DNA of 38,484 nt from Rhodobacterales bacterium CG15_BIG_FIL_POST_REV_8_21_14_020_59_13 (GCA_002783385.1 PFFX01000049.1:1-38484), one strand, 5' to 3'. Counted from the stretch's first letter, positions 16,713-24,967 are shown. Notes: generated by a model from the sequence alone, not told the origin. A program made the numbers and translations.

Positions 16713-17021
16713 ATGGCGATATTCCAGAACCCATACGAAGCCGTCGTTTCTCATGACCGTGATGGTCATGATGGCGGCGAAGCTGCGCGTGCCAGCCATT
16801 ATTTTTCGGTGGGGACAATGCGCCGGGCTCTGGGCTATCGGGATGTCAGCTGGGGCCGTCTTGGCATCCAAGTGCTGATCGCCCTGCCGTTGATGTCGGC
16901 TCCGCTGATCGATGCAATGGGCGATGTCGGCCCGTTTGCCATGATCGCAGGCGCGGCTCTGGCCGGTGTGACCTTCTATGTCGCTCTCGCCAAGCTTCTC
17001 GACGCAACACGCGCCCGTTGA
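16713..17021 (+). CDS. Small two-span membrane protein of unknown function
   Basis: 102 residues from ATG 16713. A hydrophilic, His/Asp-rich N-terminal part (VVSHDRDGHDGGEAARASHY) is followed by two hydrophobic segments (about residues 51-66 and 74-95) separated by a short loop. I do not recognise a family. An in-frame ATG at 16659 would add 18 residues encoded by the AT-rich leader; I prefer 16713 because codon composition changes there, but neither start has a clear Shine-Dalgarno sequence. It follows a consensus-like promoter and is followed 60 bases later by the symporter gene, so the two may be co-transcribed. Confidence 0.6.
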   Translation: MAIFQNPYEAVVSHDRDGHDGGEAARASHYFSVGTMRRALGYRDVSWGRLGIQVLIALPLMSAPLIDAMGDVGPFAMIAGAALAGVTFYVALAKLLDATRAR

Positions 17022-17081
17022 CGCGGCTCTGAACCGGCCTAATCTGCCGCCATCATAATGGCTTGGCGGGAAGCGGTTTTC

Positions 17082-18359
17082 ATGTTCAAATTCTGGTTTG
17101 GGATCACCTTGTGGAAACGCGTGCTGGGCGCGCTGGTTCTGGGTATCGGCTTTGGCTTGCTGGTCCAGCAGATCATGGGCAGCCAAGCCGAATCCTTCCT
17201 CAATGGCTATGTCCGGCCTTATGGCGAGATTTTCATCGCCCTGATCCGGATGATGATTGTTCCGCTCATCTTTACTACGCTGGTGGCCGGTGTTGTGGCG
17301 ATGAAAGAACCGGCCAAGCTGGGCACGCTGGGTCTGATGACGGTCGGGCTTTACCTGATCACCACCTTTTTCGCGAATATTATCGGCCTGACCTTTGGTG
17401 CCATCATGCGCCCCGGTGCCGGGGCGGCAGATGCTTTGGCCGGTGCGACCCCGGAAGCGATTTCGCAGGCGCGCCCGTCGGGATGGGACCAGATCCTCGA
17501 CATCATCCAGAATCCGGCCGCAGCGATGGCGGACGCCAATATCCTGGCCATCATCTTCTTTGCGTTGCTCTTCGGTATCGGCATTCTTCTGGCCGGTGAG
17601 AAGGGCGAGCTGGCCGGAAAATTCTTCGAAAGCGCCTCCGAAGCGGTTCTGAAAGTCACCACCATCGTCATGGAGTTTGCTCCCTTTGGTGTGTTCGCGC
17701 TTATTTCCTACACGACTGTCGCTTATGGCATTGAAGCCTTCCAGTCGATTTTCTGGCTGATCCTGACGGTCTATCTTGGCCTCTTCACCCATATGATCCT
17801 GATCTATGGCGGGTTGATCAAGGTGGTTTTGCGGCTGCCGGCGATTCGCTTCTTCCGCGGGATTTTCGATGCCCAGGCGGTGGCTTTTTCCACTTCTTCC
17901 AGCTCGGCCACACTGCCGGTGACGATCACCAATGCGCGCCGCAATCTGGGCGTACCCAAGGGCGTGGCGGGTTCGGTACTGCCGTTGGGCGCGACCATCA
18001 ATATGGATGGAACGGCGCTCTATCTCGGGATTCTTGCGCTCTTTGCCTCGCAGGCTTTCGGTATCGAGCTGACGCTGGTGAATTATCTGATGATCGCGGT
18101 TACCGCCGCGGTGGTATCGATCGGCGCGGCGGGCATTCCTTCGGCCTCGCTTTTCCTGCTGGCGACGGTGCTCAGCACTTTCGGGGCTTCGCCGGAACAG
18201 ATCGCGCTGGTCGTCGGCTTTATCCTGCCGGTGGACCGGGTGATGGATATGGCGCGGACGGTGGTGAATGTGACGGGGGATGCCGCGGTTGCAACCACGG
18301 TGGCAAAATGGGAAGGCGAGCTCGACGAGGAGATTTTCCGCGATCCGGCGACAATCTAG
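17082..18359 (+). CDS. Dicarboxylate/amino acid:cation symporter (DAACS/DctA-GltP family)
   Basis: 425-residue integral membrane protein that imports C4-dicarboxylates or acidic/neutral amino acids with Na+ or H+. Family hallmarks are the serine-rich re-entrant hairpin AFSTSSSSATLPVT (about 268-281) and the cation/substrate motif GATINMDGTALYLG (about 303-316), followed by IGAAGIPSASLFLLATVLS, which matches the second hairpin. The GIPSA form of that hairpin does not by itself separate DctA from GltP or amino-acid carriers, so no symbol is given. ATG 17082 is preferred over 17058 because a GGGAAG lies upstream and membrane-protein homology starts there. Convergent with the helicase gene; repeat A lies between them. 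Confidence 0.88.
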   Translation: MFKFWFGITLWKRVLGALVLGIGFGLLVQQIMGSQAESFLNGYVRPYGEIFIALIRMMIVPLIFTTLVAGVVAMKEPAKLGTLGLMTVGLYLITTFFANIIGLTFGAIMRPGAGAADALAGATPEAISQARPSGWDQILDIIQNPAAAMADANILAIIFFALLFGIGILLAGEKGELAGKFFESASEAVLKVTTIVMEFAPFGVFALISYTTVAYGIEAFQSIFWLILTVYLGLFTHMILIYGGLIKVVLRLPAIRFFRGIFDAQAVAFSTSSSSATLPVTITNARRNLGVPKGVAGSVLPLGATINMDGTALYLGILALFASQAFGIELTLVNYLMIAVTAAVVSIGAAGIPSASLFLLATVLSTFGASPEQIALVVGFILPVDRVMDMARTVVNVTGDAAVATTVAKWEGELDEEIFRDPATI

Positions 18360-18368
18360 GCCTTAGAG

Positions 18369-18400
18369 CCGTTTCACTGATTTCGAAGTCAGTGAAACGG
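18369..18400. repeat. Palindromic repeat, copy A (between symporter and helicase genes)
   Basis: CCGTTTCACTGA (18369-18380) and TCAGTGAAACGG (18389-18400) are perfect 12-bp arms around TTTCGAAG. The 26-base core (18372-18397) is identical to copy B at 19774-19799. It sits between convergent genes without a T-run. Confidence 0.85.
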
Positions 18401-18423
18401 ACCGTGACTTCAGCGAACTGGAG

Positions 18424-19743
18424 CTAGACCTGCGCCTCATGGCAATAGGCCGAGACATCATTGATCCGCGGATCAACAACAAGATCGCGCGGACGCAGGG
18501 GCCGCGACAGCCGCAATCCTTCCAGCGTCCGCGCCCGCGACAGCGCCACATAGGCCTGCCCATGCGCGAACATTCCGCGTGAAAAATCGATATAGAGTTT
18601 GTCGATGGTCAGGCCTTGCGCCTTGTGAACCGTCATCGCCCAAGCCAGCCGCAGCGGCAATTGCCTGAATGCGCCGACCACTGATTTGTCGATGGCCTTC
18701 CTGGCCGCGTCATACTGGTAGGAATAGCGTTCCCACGCCGCCGGTTCGACGCGGTGTGTTTCCGCACCGATTTTCACAAGAACCGCGCCGTCATCCAGAT
18801 CGGCCACCTCACCCATTGTGCCATTCACCCATTTGCCCGACGGATCATTCCGGATCATCATCACCCGCGCTCCACGTTTGAGCAGGAGCGGGTTTTCGGT
18901 CGGGAACAGGCGGGGATCAAACTGGCCTTCGGTTTTAGAATTATAGGCCGCCGCGTCACCCGGAAGGGCCGCAAGGCGCGCCGCATTGATGTCATGAGCG
19001 GCTTGATTGGTTGGCGTCAGAACAACATGTGTGGCGCTGGCATCAAAACCTGTGGCTTGCGTCACCCGGGCGTTCAACAACGCTGCTTCACGCTCATCCA
19101 CCCGCGCTTCGCGGACAGCTGATAATATGTCGATGAAATCCGGATCCGATTGCCGGAAAACGGTTTCCAGCTCGACCCGTAAAAATCCGGCATCGCGGAA
19201 CCCCGGCGCATTGAAAAAAAACGGCCCGCCGTAGATTTCATCGAGATATTGCCCGACTTGCCCGTCCACGACCGGCGGCAACTGGGCCAGATCACCAACA
19301 ATCACCATGCGCACACCGCCGAACGGTTCCGAGCTGTCGCGGTGCAGGCGCAAAGAATGATCAATCGCTGCCATCATGTCCGCGCGCACCATGGAGATTT
19401 CGTCAATCACCAGCGTGTCGAGCTCTTTCAGAACGCGTGCATGGCGCAATCGCCTGATATCCTGCGGCTCGATCAGCCGCGGCGGAAAACGGAAGAAGGA
19501 GTGGATCGTCTGTCCCCCCGCATTCATCGCCGCCACACCCGTCGGTGCCACCACTGCTGCACGGCCTTCCATCAGTTGCAGGAATTTGCGCAGCAGGGTG
19601 GTTTTTCCGGTTCCGGCCCGTCCCGTCAGAAAAATATGGGCCCGTCCTGCCGTCAGAAGACGCAAGGCGGGAGCGGTCGGGTCATTGGCGGGTGCGGGCA
19701 GGGTCATCAGCACAGACTGACCTGATTGGTGACGAACCGCCAT
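18424..19743 (-). CDS. PIF1/RecD2-like superfamily 1 DNA helicase
   Basis: About 439 residues. SF1B helicase motifs are in order: I/Walker A FLTGRAGTGKTTLL (about 38-51), Ia VVAPTGVAAMNAGG, II/Walker B LVIDEISMV (DE near 114-115), III IVGDLAQLPPV, then an OB/SH3-like insertion, motif V WAMTVHKAQGLTIDKL and motif VI YVALSRARTLEGLRL. Such stand-alone helicases act in genome maintenance; some unwind G-quadruplex or lagging-strand DNA in the 5'-3' direction. The exact role here is unknown. ATG 19743 is used; ATG 19707 is a credible alternative, and codons further upstream (to 19851) merely read through repeat B. The gene is bracketed by repeat copies A and B. Confidence 0.85.
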   Translation of the reverse strand: MAVRHQSGQSVLMTLPAPANDPTAPALRLLTAGRAHIFLTGRAGTGKTTLLRKFLQLMEGRAAVVAPTGVAAMNAGGQTIHSFFRFPPRLIEPQDIRRLRHARVLKELDTLVIDEISMVRADMMAAIDHSLRLHRDSSEPFGGVRMVIVGDLAQLPPVVDGQVGQYLDEIYGGPFFFNAPGFRDAGFLRVELETVFRQSDPDFIDILSAVREARVDEREAALLNARVTQATGFDASATHVVLTPTNQAAHDINAARLAALPGDAAAYNSKTEGQFDPRLFPTENPLLLKRGARVMMIRNDPSGKWVNGTMGEVADLDDGAVLVKIGAETHRVEPAAWERYSYQYDAARKAIDKSVVGAFRQLPLRLAWAMTVHKAQGLTIDKLYIDFSRGMFAHGQAYVALSRARTLEGLRLSRPLRPRDLVVDPRINDVSAYCHEAQV

Positions 19744-19768
19744 AGGCAGGCTGTCAATCCGGTGCTGT

Positions 19769-19803
19769 AGCCTTTTCACTGATTTCGAAGTCAGTGAAAG
19801 GCT
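19769..19803. repeat. Palindromic repeat, copy B (upstream of helicase and moeB-like genes)
   Basis: AGCCTTTTCACTGA (19769-19782) pairs with TCAGTGAAAGGCT (19791-19803) with one bulged T, around TTTCGAAG. The core is identical to copy A, but the outer arms differ (AGCC/GGCT here, CCG/CGG in A) while still pairing. Confidence 0.85.
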
Positions 19804-19810
19804 CCAGTCT

Positions 19811-19872
19811 CTTGTTTTGCCGCAATTTCGAACCGCGAAACCGGTTTCCACTTTTGCTGAAAATGCTTTAGT
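19811..19872. repeat. Alphaproteobacterial intergenic mosaic (RIME/REP-like) unit
   Basis: Directly after repeat B. It contains the perfect 12-bp palindrome GAAACCGGTTTC (19837-19848), flanked by CGCAATTTCGAACCGCG and by CCACTTTTGCTGAAAATGC. AAACCGGTTYCCACTTTT followed by a degenerate ATGCT is a string I associate with abundant palindromic intergenic repeats of Rhizobiales and relatives. Only one copy is seen in this window, so the repeat status is by recall. Confidence 0.5.
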
Positions 19873-19880
19873 CGAACGTC

Positions 19881-20624
19881 ATGGAAGACGAAGAGATCGA
19901 ACGCTATGCCCGCCACCTGGTTCTCAAGGAGATTGGCGGTCCCGGCCAGCAACGCCTGAGAGCGGCCTCCGCTGTGATTGTCGGGGCCGGCGGGCTCGGC
20001 GGGCCCGCAGCGCTCTATCTGGCGGCGGCAGGTGTGGGCACGGTCATGCTGATCGATCCCGACACCGTCAGCCTCGACAATCTCCAGCGTCAGATCCAGT
20101 TCACCACGGGTGATATCGGCCAGCCGAAGGCTGCCACAGCCGCCCAGGGACTTGCCCGCTTGAACCCGCTGGTGAATGTCCGCGCGGTTCAGGCTGAACT
20201 GACGCCGGAGAATGCCGGTGCCGTTCTCACCGGTGCCGATATTGTTCTTGACGGCTGCGATAAATTTGAAACCCGCTTCGCGGTAAACGCCGCCTGTCAC
20301 CGTCTGGGCAAACCGCTGATATCCGGTGCGGTGGGCCGCTGGACCGGACAATTGGGGGTTTTCACTTCGGGTCTTGGCAAGGGTTCACCGTGCTATCAAT
20401 GCTTTGTGCCGTCGCTTCCGCCAGATGCTGAAACCTGCGAGCGCGCCGGCGTGGTCGGCGCGCTGACCGGTGTTATCGGCTCCATGATGGCGCTGGAAGC
20501 CATCAAATGGATCACCGGAGCGGGCGATCCGCTGACAGGCCGCCTGATGATTTATGACGGGCTGGCCGGGACAAGCCGCACCCTGACCCTTCACCGCGAC
20601 CCGGCCTGTCCGGTCTGCGGGTAA
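19881..20624 (+). CDS. MoeB/ThiF/HesA-family E1-like adenylyltransferase
   Basis: 247 residues. It activates the C-terminal Gly-Gly of a ubiquitin-like sulfur carrier (MoaD or ThiS type) by adenylation. Visible are the nucleotide-binding VIVGAGGLGGPAALYLAAAG (33-52), the DPDTVSLDNLQRQ motif carrying the Asp/Arg/Gln residues, and a structural zinc site of two CxxC pairs, CYQC (171-174) and CPVC (243-246). GVIGSMMALEAIKW is typical of MoeB. No rhodanese domain is present. No moaD, moaE, thiS or thiG is nearby, so pathway assignment between molybdopterin and thiamine stays open. No Shine-Dalgarno sequence is evident; the leader is made of repeat units. Confidence 0.87.
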   Translation: MEDEEIERYARHLVLKEIGGPGQQRLRAASAVIVGAGGLGGPAALYLAAAGVGTVMLIDPDTVSLDNLQRQIQFTTGDIGQPKAATAAQGLARLNPLVNVRAVQAELTPENAGAVLTGADIVLDGCDKFETRFAVNAACHRLGKPLISGAVGRWTGQLGVFTSGLGKGSPCYQCFVPSLPPDAETCERAGVVGALTGVIGSMMALEAIKWITGAGDPLTGRLMIYDGLAGTSRTLTLHRDPACPVCG

Positions 20625-20635
20625 AACCGTACCAA

Positions 20636-21535
20636 TCAGTTACAGCGAGTTGCGAGCGGGTTGGTTGCCGTATCGCCGGCCGCATCCAGATAGAGCGTCG
20701 CCACCATGCGCGGCGTGCAGATAAAGCCCCAATTCCAGCTGTCATGGAAATCTGCCAGCGGATTGGCGGCCTGCACGTCTTCCAGGCTCATCCCGTCTTC
20801 AACCATTGGCGTGATGATGGCCTGTGCGGCGCGCAGCATGGCGATGGATGCCTGGATATCCTCGCGCGTTGACACTGGCCCATGTCCCGGAATGATCTGG
20901 GTCTCCGGTCCGGCGATCCGCAATCCGGTCTCCATGGCGTCCAGATAGCCGTCCACAGAGCCGCCGCCCATCAGATCAATGAAGGGAAACAGGCCGGAAA
21001 ACAGTGTGTCCCCCATATGCAGGACATCAGCGGTTTCAAAATAGACCAGCGCATCGCCATCGGTGTGAGCGGATGGCACATGCACGGCGCGCACCGTCTC
21101 GCCATTCATGTGAAACTGAATATCCTCGCCAAAAGTCAGGATCGGCAGGAAGCCATAGGCATCCTGCTCGTCCGATGCGGCCAGCCGCGTGCGGATATTG
21201 TGGTGGGCGACAATGGTCGCACCTTGCGCATGAAAGTGGTCATTCGAGCCGGTATGATCGCCATGATAATGTGTGTTCAGAATGAAGCGCGGCACACCGC
21301 CGCCGGTAAAGTCTGCAATGGCGGCTTCGACCTGTGGGCCGGTGCCGGGAAGAAGATCATCTATCAGCAAAATGCCATCCTCTCCGGTGAGCACGCCGAT
21401 ATTTCCGCCTGCTCCCGTGGTCAGCATGACAATGCCGCCGCGCAATTCAGTCGGTTCGAAAGTCAGTTCGCGGTCCTGAGCGCAAGCTGTTGCCGCAAAA
21501 ACCAGTGTGCCTGCCGTAGCCAGAATGAGTTTCAT
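20636..21535 (-). CDS. Exported metallo-beta-lactamase-fold hydrolase
   Basis: 299 residues with a signal peptide (about 1-19, cleavage near ACA-QD). The metal site is built from THYHGDHTGSND (H89, H91, D93, H94), the histidine in PSAHTDGDALVYF, the aspartate in VLHMGDTLF and the histidine in IPGHGPVS, the complete set for a dinuclear zinc MBL enzyme. Exported MBL proteins of this kind (quinoprotein-relay or cyclase-like) have varied substrates and none can be inferred. ATG 21535 has GGGAG 6 bases upstream. The first codons are duplicated 25 bases upstream (see finding). Confidence 0.87.
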   Translation of the reverse strand: MKLILATAGTLVFAATACAQDRELTFEPTELRGGIVMLTTGAGGNIGVLTGEDGILLIDDLLPGTGPQVEAAIADFTGGGVPRFILNTHYHGDHTGSNDHFHAQGATIVAHHNIRTRLAASDEQDAYGFLPILTFGEDIQFHMNGETVRAVHVPSAHTDGDALVYFETADVLHMGDTLFSGLFPFIDLMGGGSVDGYLDAMETGLRIAGPETQIIPGHGPVSTREDIQASIAMLRAAQAIITPMVEDGMSLEDVQAANPLADFHDSWNWGFICTPRMVATLYLDAAGDTATNPLATRCN

Positions 21536-21646
21536 GTCCGTCTCCCAGAATGAGTTTGACCCTGTATAGCGCGGGAAGGGCTTCAGGTCTTGTTTCTCAT
21601 ATCGGATTTACTGCCTATTCACCCTGACAGGTGCAAGCCTGCCAGC

Positions 21647-22207
21647 ATGCAACGGATACGGGTTCTCCTTCTGACAGGCTTGTTGACCGCCCTCTGCCCG
21701 GCGGTTCTGGCACAGGATGCCGATACGCCCTCGGGCTATCCGGTTCCGCGCTATGTCTCGCTGAAAGTCAGTGCCGCCTATGGGCGTGAAGGCCCGAGTC
21801 AGGATCACCGGATTATCTGGCGCTATGTGCGGGAAGGCCTGCCGCTTCGTGTCACCGCGGAAGCGCCCGGATGGCGGCGCGTGGAAGATCCGGGCGGCGA
21901 GGTGACCTGGATGCACCAGTCGCTTTTGTCCGGCCGCCGCACGGTTTTCATTCCGGAAGAAGCAGAGCTTCGCATTCGCCCGGACGCTGACGCCAATATC
22001 GAGGCTGTCGCCGAGGCGGGAGCCATTCTCGATCTTGAGCGCTGTGCCGATGGCTGGTGCCGGCTGGAAGCGCAAGGACATCATGGCTGGGTTCGCGCCG
22101 ATGTCATCTGGGGCATTCTTGCGTCTGACCTTGGTCTGGACGATGCAGAGGCACACAGCCTCGCCGCCTTGAGTGACCCGCCCCCGCATGATACCGCTGA
22201 TCGCTGA
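21647..22207 (+). CDS. Exported bacterial SH3-domain protein
   Basis: 186 residues. A signal peptide of about 22 residues (cleavage after VLA) is followed by two SH3b-like repeats. The first (about 30-95) contains YVSLKVSAAYGREGPSQDHR and ends VTWMHQSLLSGRR. The second (about 100-160) contains ELRIRPDADANIEAVAEAG and ends CADGWCRLEAQGHHGWVRAD. Secreted SH3b proteins of this type usually bind peptidoglycan or assist envelope enzymes. ATG 21647 is chosen because the signal peptide begins there; an in-frame start at 21590 would add 19 residues without it. It lies divergent to the MBL gene and 73 bases before fabA. Confidence 0.85.
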   Translation: MQRIRVLLLTGLLTALCPAVLAQDADTPSGYPVPRYVSLKVSAAYGREGPSQDHRIIWRYVREGLPLRVTAEAPGWRRVEDPGGEVTWMHQSLLSGRRTVFIPEEAELRIRPDADANIEAVAEAGAILDLERCADGWCRLEAQGHHGWVRADVIWGILASDLGLDDAEAHSLAALSDPPPHDTADR

Positions 22208-22280
22208 AAGCGGTGGATATCTGACGGCTTGATCCCCCGCTCCAATTCATAAAGCGGACCGTCACCGATCGGGATCAGAC

Positions 22281-22808
22281 ATGACAGAACGTCCAAGCGC
22301 ACTTTCCTATGAAGACTTGCTGAAATCGTCCCGGGGAGAGCTCTACGGCCCCGGCAATGGTCAATTGCCCGCGCCGCCCATGCTGATGTTCGACCGCATC
22401 ACCCACATTTCCGATGAAGGCGGTGAATATGGCAAGGGCCAGGTCATCGCGGAACTGGATATCAAAGACGATATATGGTTTTTCGCCTGCCATTTTCCCG
22501 GCGATCCGGTCATGCCCGGCTGTCTTGGTCTTGACGCGATGTGGCAGCTGGTCGGTTTCTGGCTGGTCTGGGAAGGCAATTCCGGCAAAGGCCGCGCGCT
22601 CGGTTGCGGTGAGGTCAAATTCGTCGGTCAGGTCACGCCTGACATCAAGACCGTCCGCTATGAAATCAGCATGAAGAAAATTATCCGCCGGGGGCTTGTT
22701 CTCGGCGTGGCGGATGCGCGACTATTCGCCGACGACAAGGAAATCTACAAGGCCAAGGATCTGAAGGTCGGCCTGTTCAAACCCGAAGATCTCGCCCGTC
22801 AGGGCTGA
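22281..22808 (+). CDS. fabA: 3-hydroxydecanoyl-ACP dehydratase/isomerase FabA
   Basis: 175-residue bifunctional hot-dog-fold enzyme that dehydrates 3-hydroxydecanoyl-ACP and isomerises trans-2 to cis-3-decenoyl-ACP, the branch point for unsaturated fatty acids. The active-site histidine H71 is in [14 protein letters not shown] and Asp85 in [13 protein letters not shown]; the latter context distinguishes FabA from FabZ. First gene of fabA-fabB-fabI; the 24-base gap to fabB indicates an operon. Confidence 0.97.
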   Translation: MTERPSALSYEDLLKSSRGELYGPGNGQLPAPPMLMFDRITHISDEGGEYGKGQVIAELDIKDDIWFFACHFPGDPVMPGCLGLDAMWQLVGFWLVWEGNSGKGRALGCGEVKFVGQVTPDIKTVRYEISMKKIIRRGLVLGVADARLFADDKEIYKAKDLKVGLFKPEDLARQG

Positions 22809-22832
22809 GCCCCGAATAACAGGAGTTCATTC

Positions 22833-24047
22833 ATGCGCCGTGTTGTGATCACCGGGCTGGGCGTTATTTCGCCTATCGGAAACAATGCAGACGAGGTTAC
22901 GGCCTCGTTGAAAGCCGGCAAGACCGGCATCCGTTTCATGCAGGAATTTGCCGACCTGAATTTCAAATGCCAGGTCGGGGGCAAGCCGGATATCGACCCG
23001 GCGCAGCATGTCGACAAACGCGTCTACCGCTTCATGAGCGAGGGGGCGGGCTGGTGTTATATGGCAATGGAACAGGCCATTGCCGCTTCCGGCATCGGTG
23101 CAGACGACATCTCCAATCCGCGGACCGGCATCATTATGGGCTCCGGGGGTCCGTCTGCGAGCACCATTGTGCACGCCGCCGACATCACCCGCGACAAGGG
23201 CCCGCGCCGCATAGGGCCCTTTGCCGTGCCGAAAGCTATGAGCTCGACGGCATCGGCGACGCTGGCCACGCCGTTCAAGATTCTCGGCGTGAATTATTCC
23301 ATCACTTCGGCCTGCACGACCTCGCTGCACTGCGTCGGGGCTGCCGCTGAACAGATCCAGTGGGGCAAGCAGGATGTGATGTTTGCCGGTGGCTGCGAGG
23401 AAATTCACTGGGCGCTCTCCAATTTGTTTGATGCCATGGGCGCGATGTCGACCAAGTATAATGATACGCCCGAGCACGCTTCCCGCGCTTTTGACAAGGA
23501 CCGCGACGGCTTTGTCGGCGGGGCCGGTGCCGGTGTGGTCGTGCTCGAGGAATATGAGCGGGCGAAGAAACGCGGCGCGCCGATCCTTGCCGAGATCACC
23601 GGCTATGCGGCGACGTCGGATGGATATGACATGGTCGCCCCGTCCGGCGAAGGCGCTGTGCGCTCCATGAAACTGGCCATGGAAACCGCCGGATCGGACA
23701 TCGACTATCTCAACCCGCACGCCACTGCGACCCCGGTCGGCGATATCACCGAGATGAAGGCGGTCAGGGAAGTTTTCGGCGAAAACGCCCCGATGATCTC
23801 GGCGACAAAATCCATGACCGGCCACTCGCTGGGCGCGGCAGGCGCACACGAGCTCGTCTACACGCTGTTGATGATGCAGAACAGTTTCGTCGCGCCGTCG
23901 ATCAATGTCTTTGACATGGACCCGGATATTGCCGCCCTGAACCTGCCCATCATTACCGAAACCCGCGATGCCGAAATCAGGACCGCCATGTCAAATTCCT
24001 TCGGCTTTGGCGGCACCAACGGTACGGTCGTCGTTTCCAAAGTCTAA
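22833..24047 (+). CDS. fabB: 3-oxoacyl-ACP synthase I FabB
   Basis: 404-residue beta-ketoacyl-ACP synthase I, which elongates the cis-3-decenoyl-ACP made by FabA. The Cys-His-His triad is C161 in ITSACTTSLHC, H296 in NPHATATPVGD and H331 in SMTGHSLGAAG. AGGAG sits 8 bases before ATG 22833. Pairing with FabA supports FabB rather than FabF. It is followed after 19 bases by fabI. Confidence 0.97.
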   Translation: MRRVVITGLGVISPIGNNADEVTASLKAGKTGIRFMQEFADLNFKCQVGGKPDIDPAQHVDKRVYRFMSEGAGWCYMAMEQAIAASGIGADDISNPRTGIIMGSGGPSASTIVHAADITRDKGPRRIGPFAVPKAMSSTASATLATPFKILGVNYSITSACTTSLHCVGAAAEQIQWGKQDVMFAGGCEEIHWALSNLFDAMGAMSTKYNDTPEHASRAFDKDRDGFVGGAGAGVVVLEEYERAKKRGAPILAEITGYAATSDGYDMVAPSGEGAVRSMKLAMETAGSDIDYLNPHATATPVGDITEMKAVREVFGENAPMISATKSMTGHSLGAAGAHELVYTLLMMQNSFVAPSINVFDMDPDIAALNLPIITETRDAEIRTAMSNSFGFGGTNGTVVVSKV

Positions 24048-24066
24048 CCCGGAAGAGGTCTATCCC

Positions 24067-24888
24067 ATGTCTGACACCGTATTCCCCAAAGGCGATCTGA
24101 TGAAGGGCAAGCGCGGCCTCATCATGGGCGTCGCCAACAAGAATTCGATTGCCTGGGGCATCGCCCGGCAGCTCGCCGCACAGGGCGCGGAACTGGCCTT
24201 TTCCTATCAGGGCGAGGCGCTGGAAAAGCGCGTACGGCCGCTGGTCGAGAGTCTGGGGCAGGAGCCCTTCATGCTGTCCGCCGATGTCACCGATGATGCC
24301 TCCATGGATGCCTGCTTTGCGGCCATCGAAAAGAAATGGGGCAGGATGGATTTCCTTGTCCATGCCATCGCCTTTGCCGGCAAGGAGGAACTGGTCGGCT
24401 CCTTCACCGAGAACACCACGCGCGAAGGCTGGCACCGGGCTCTGGAAATCTCGGCCTTCTCCTTTGTTGACGCTGGAAAGCGGGCCTCGCGCCTGATGAC
24501 AGATGGCGGTGCGATGGTGACGCTGACCTATCTCGGATCGGAACGCGTCGTGCCCAGCTATAATGTGATGGGCGTCGCCAAGGCCGCGCTGGAAGCCTCG
24601 ACTCGTTATATGGCCCGCGATCTCGGCCCGTCCGGCATCCGCGTCAATGCGCTCTCGGCCGGGCCGATGCGCACGCTCGCCATGGCCGGCATTTCCGGCG
24701 GCAAAGCCCTTATGCGTACGGGCCGTGAATGGTCGATGATGAAGGAAGACACGCGCATGGAAGGCGTTGCGGGCGCGGCTCTCTACCTCCTGTCCGATCT
24801 TGGTCATTCCTGCACGGGCGAAACCCTGCATGTCGATGCCGGTTTCCACGCCGTCGCCGTGCCGAGCATGGATGATGATGACGAGTAG
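24067..24888 (+). CDS. fabI: Enoyl-ACP reductase FabI
   Basis: 273-residue SDR-fold enoyl-ACP reductase completing each fatty-acid elongation cycle. It shows the nucleotide-binding GVANKNSIAWGIA (21-33) and the YX6K catalytic pair Tyr165/Lys172 in SYNVMGVAKAALEAS, with Tyr155 in LTYLGSERV, the arrangement specific to FabI. ATG 24067 has GAAGAGG upstream; the frame is open further left but overlaps fabB. Most FabI proteins of this sequence type are triclosan-sensitive, though I do not predict that here. The operon ends at the terminator at 24918-24950. Confidence 0.97.
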   Translation: MSDTVFPKGDLMKGKRGLIMGVANKNSIAWGIARQLAAQGAELAFSYQGEALEKRVRPLVESLGQEPFMLSADVTDDASMDACFAAIEKKWGRMDFLVHAIAFAGKEELVGSFTENTTREGWHRALEISAFSFVDAGKRASRLMTDGGAMVTLTYLGSERVVPSYNVMGVAKAALEASTRYMARDLGPSGIRVNALSAGPMRTLAMAGISGGKALMRTGREWSMMKEDTRMEGVAGAALYLLSDLGHSCTGETLHVDAGFHAVAVPSMDDDDE

Positions 24889-24917
24889 GGGTTCCGCCGC
24901 TATTGTTCTGCCATCCA

Positions 24918-24950
24918 GGACCCCGCCGGATCGCTCCGGCTGGGTTTTTT
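24918..24950 (+). terminator. Intrinsic terminator after fabA-fabB-fabI
   Basis: GCCGGA and TCCGGC form a 6-bp stem around TCGC, extended by flanking CCC and GGG across a mismatch, followed by six T residues (24945-24950). Confidence 0.88.
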
Positions 24951-24967
24951 ATCGGCCGAAAGCGGGC

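Noticed and set aside
16632-17792. A minus-strand frame of 386 codons overlapping the small membrane protein and symporter genes
   Set aside because: Rich in D, Q, H and R, with no domain; the opposite strand encodes the clear DAACS transporter.
18369-19803. The repeat-bracketed helicase gene as an insertion sequence or transposon
   Set aside because: No transposase or target-site duplication is present; the repeats are same-orientation palindromes resembling REP/RIME units rather than terminal inverted repeats.
19881-22207. E1-like, MBL and SH3 genes as a ubiquitin-like antiphage (Bil/CBASS-type) operon
   Set aside because: There is no E2, no JAB peptidase, no ubiquitin-like protein, no cyclase; the genes are not co-directional and the E1 has plain MoeB features.
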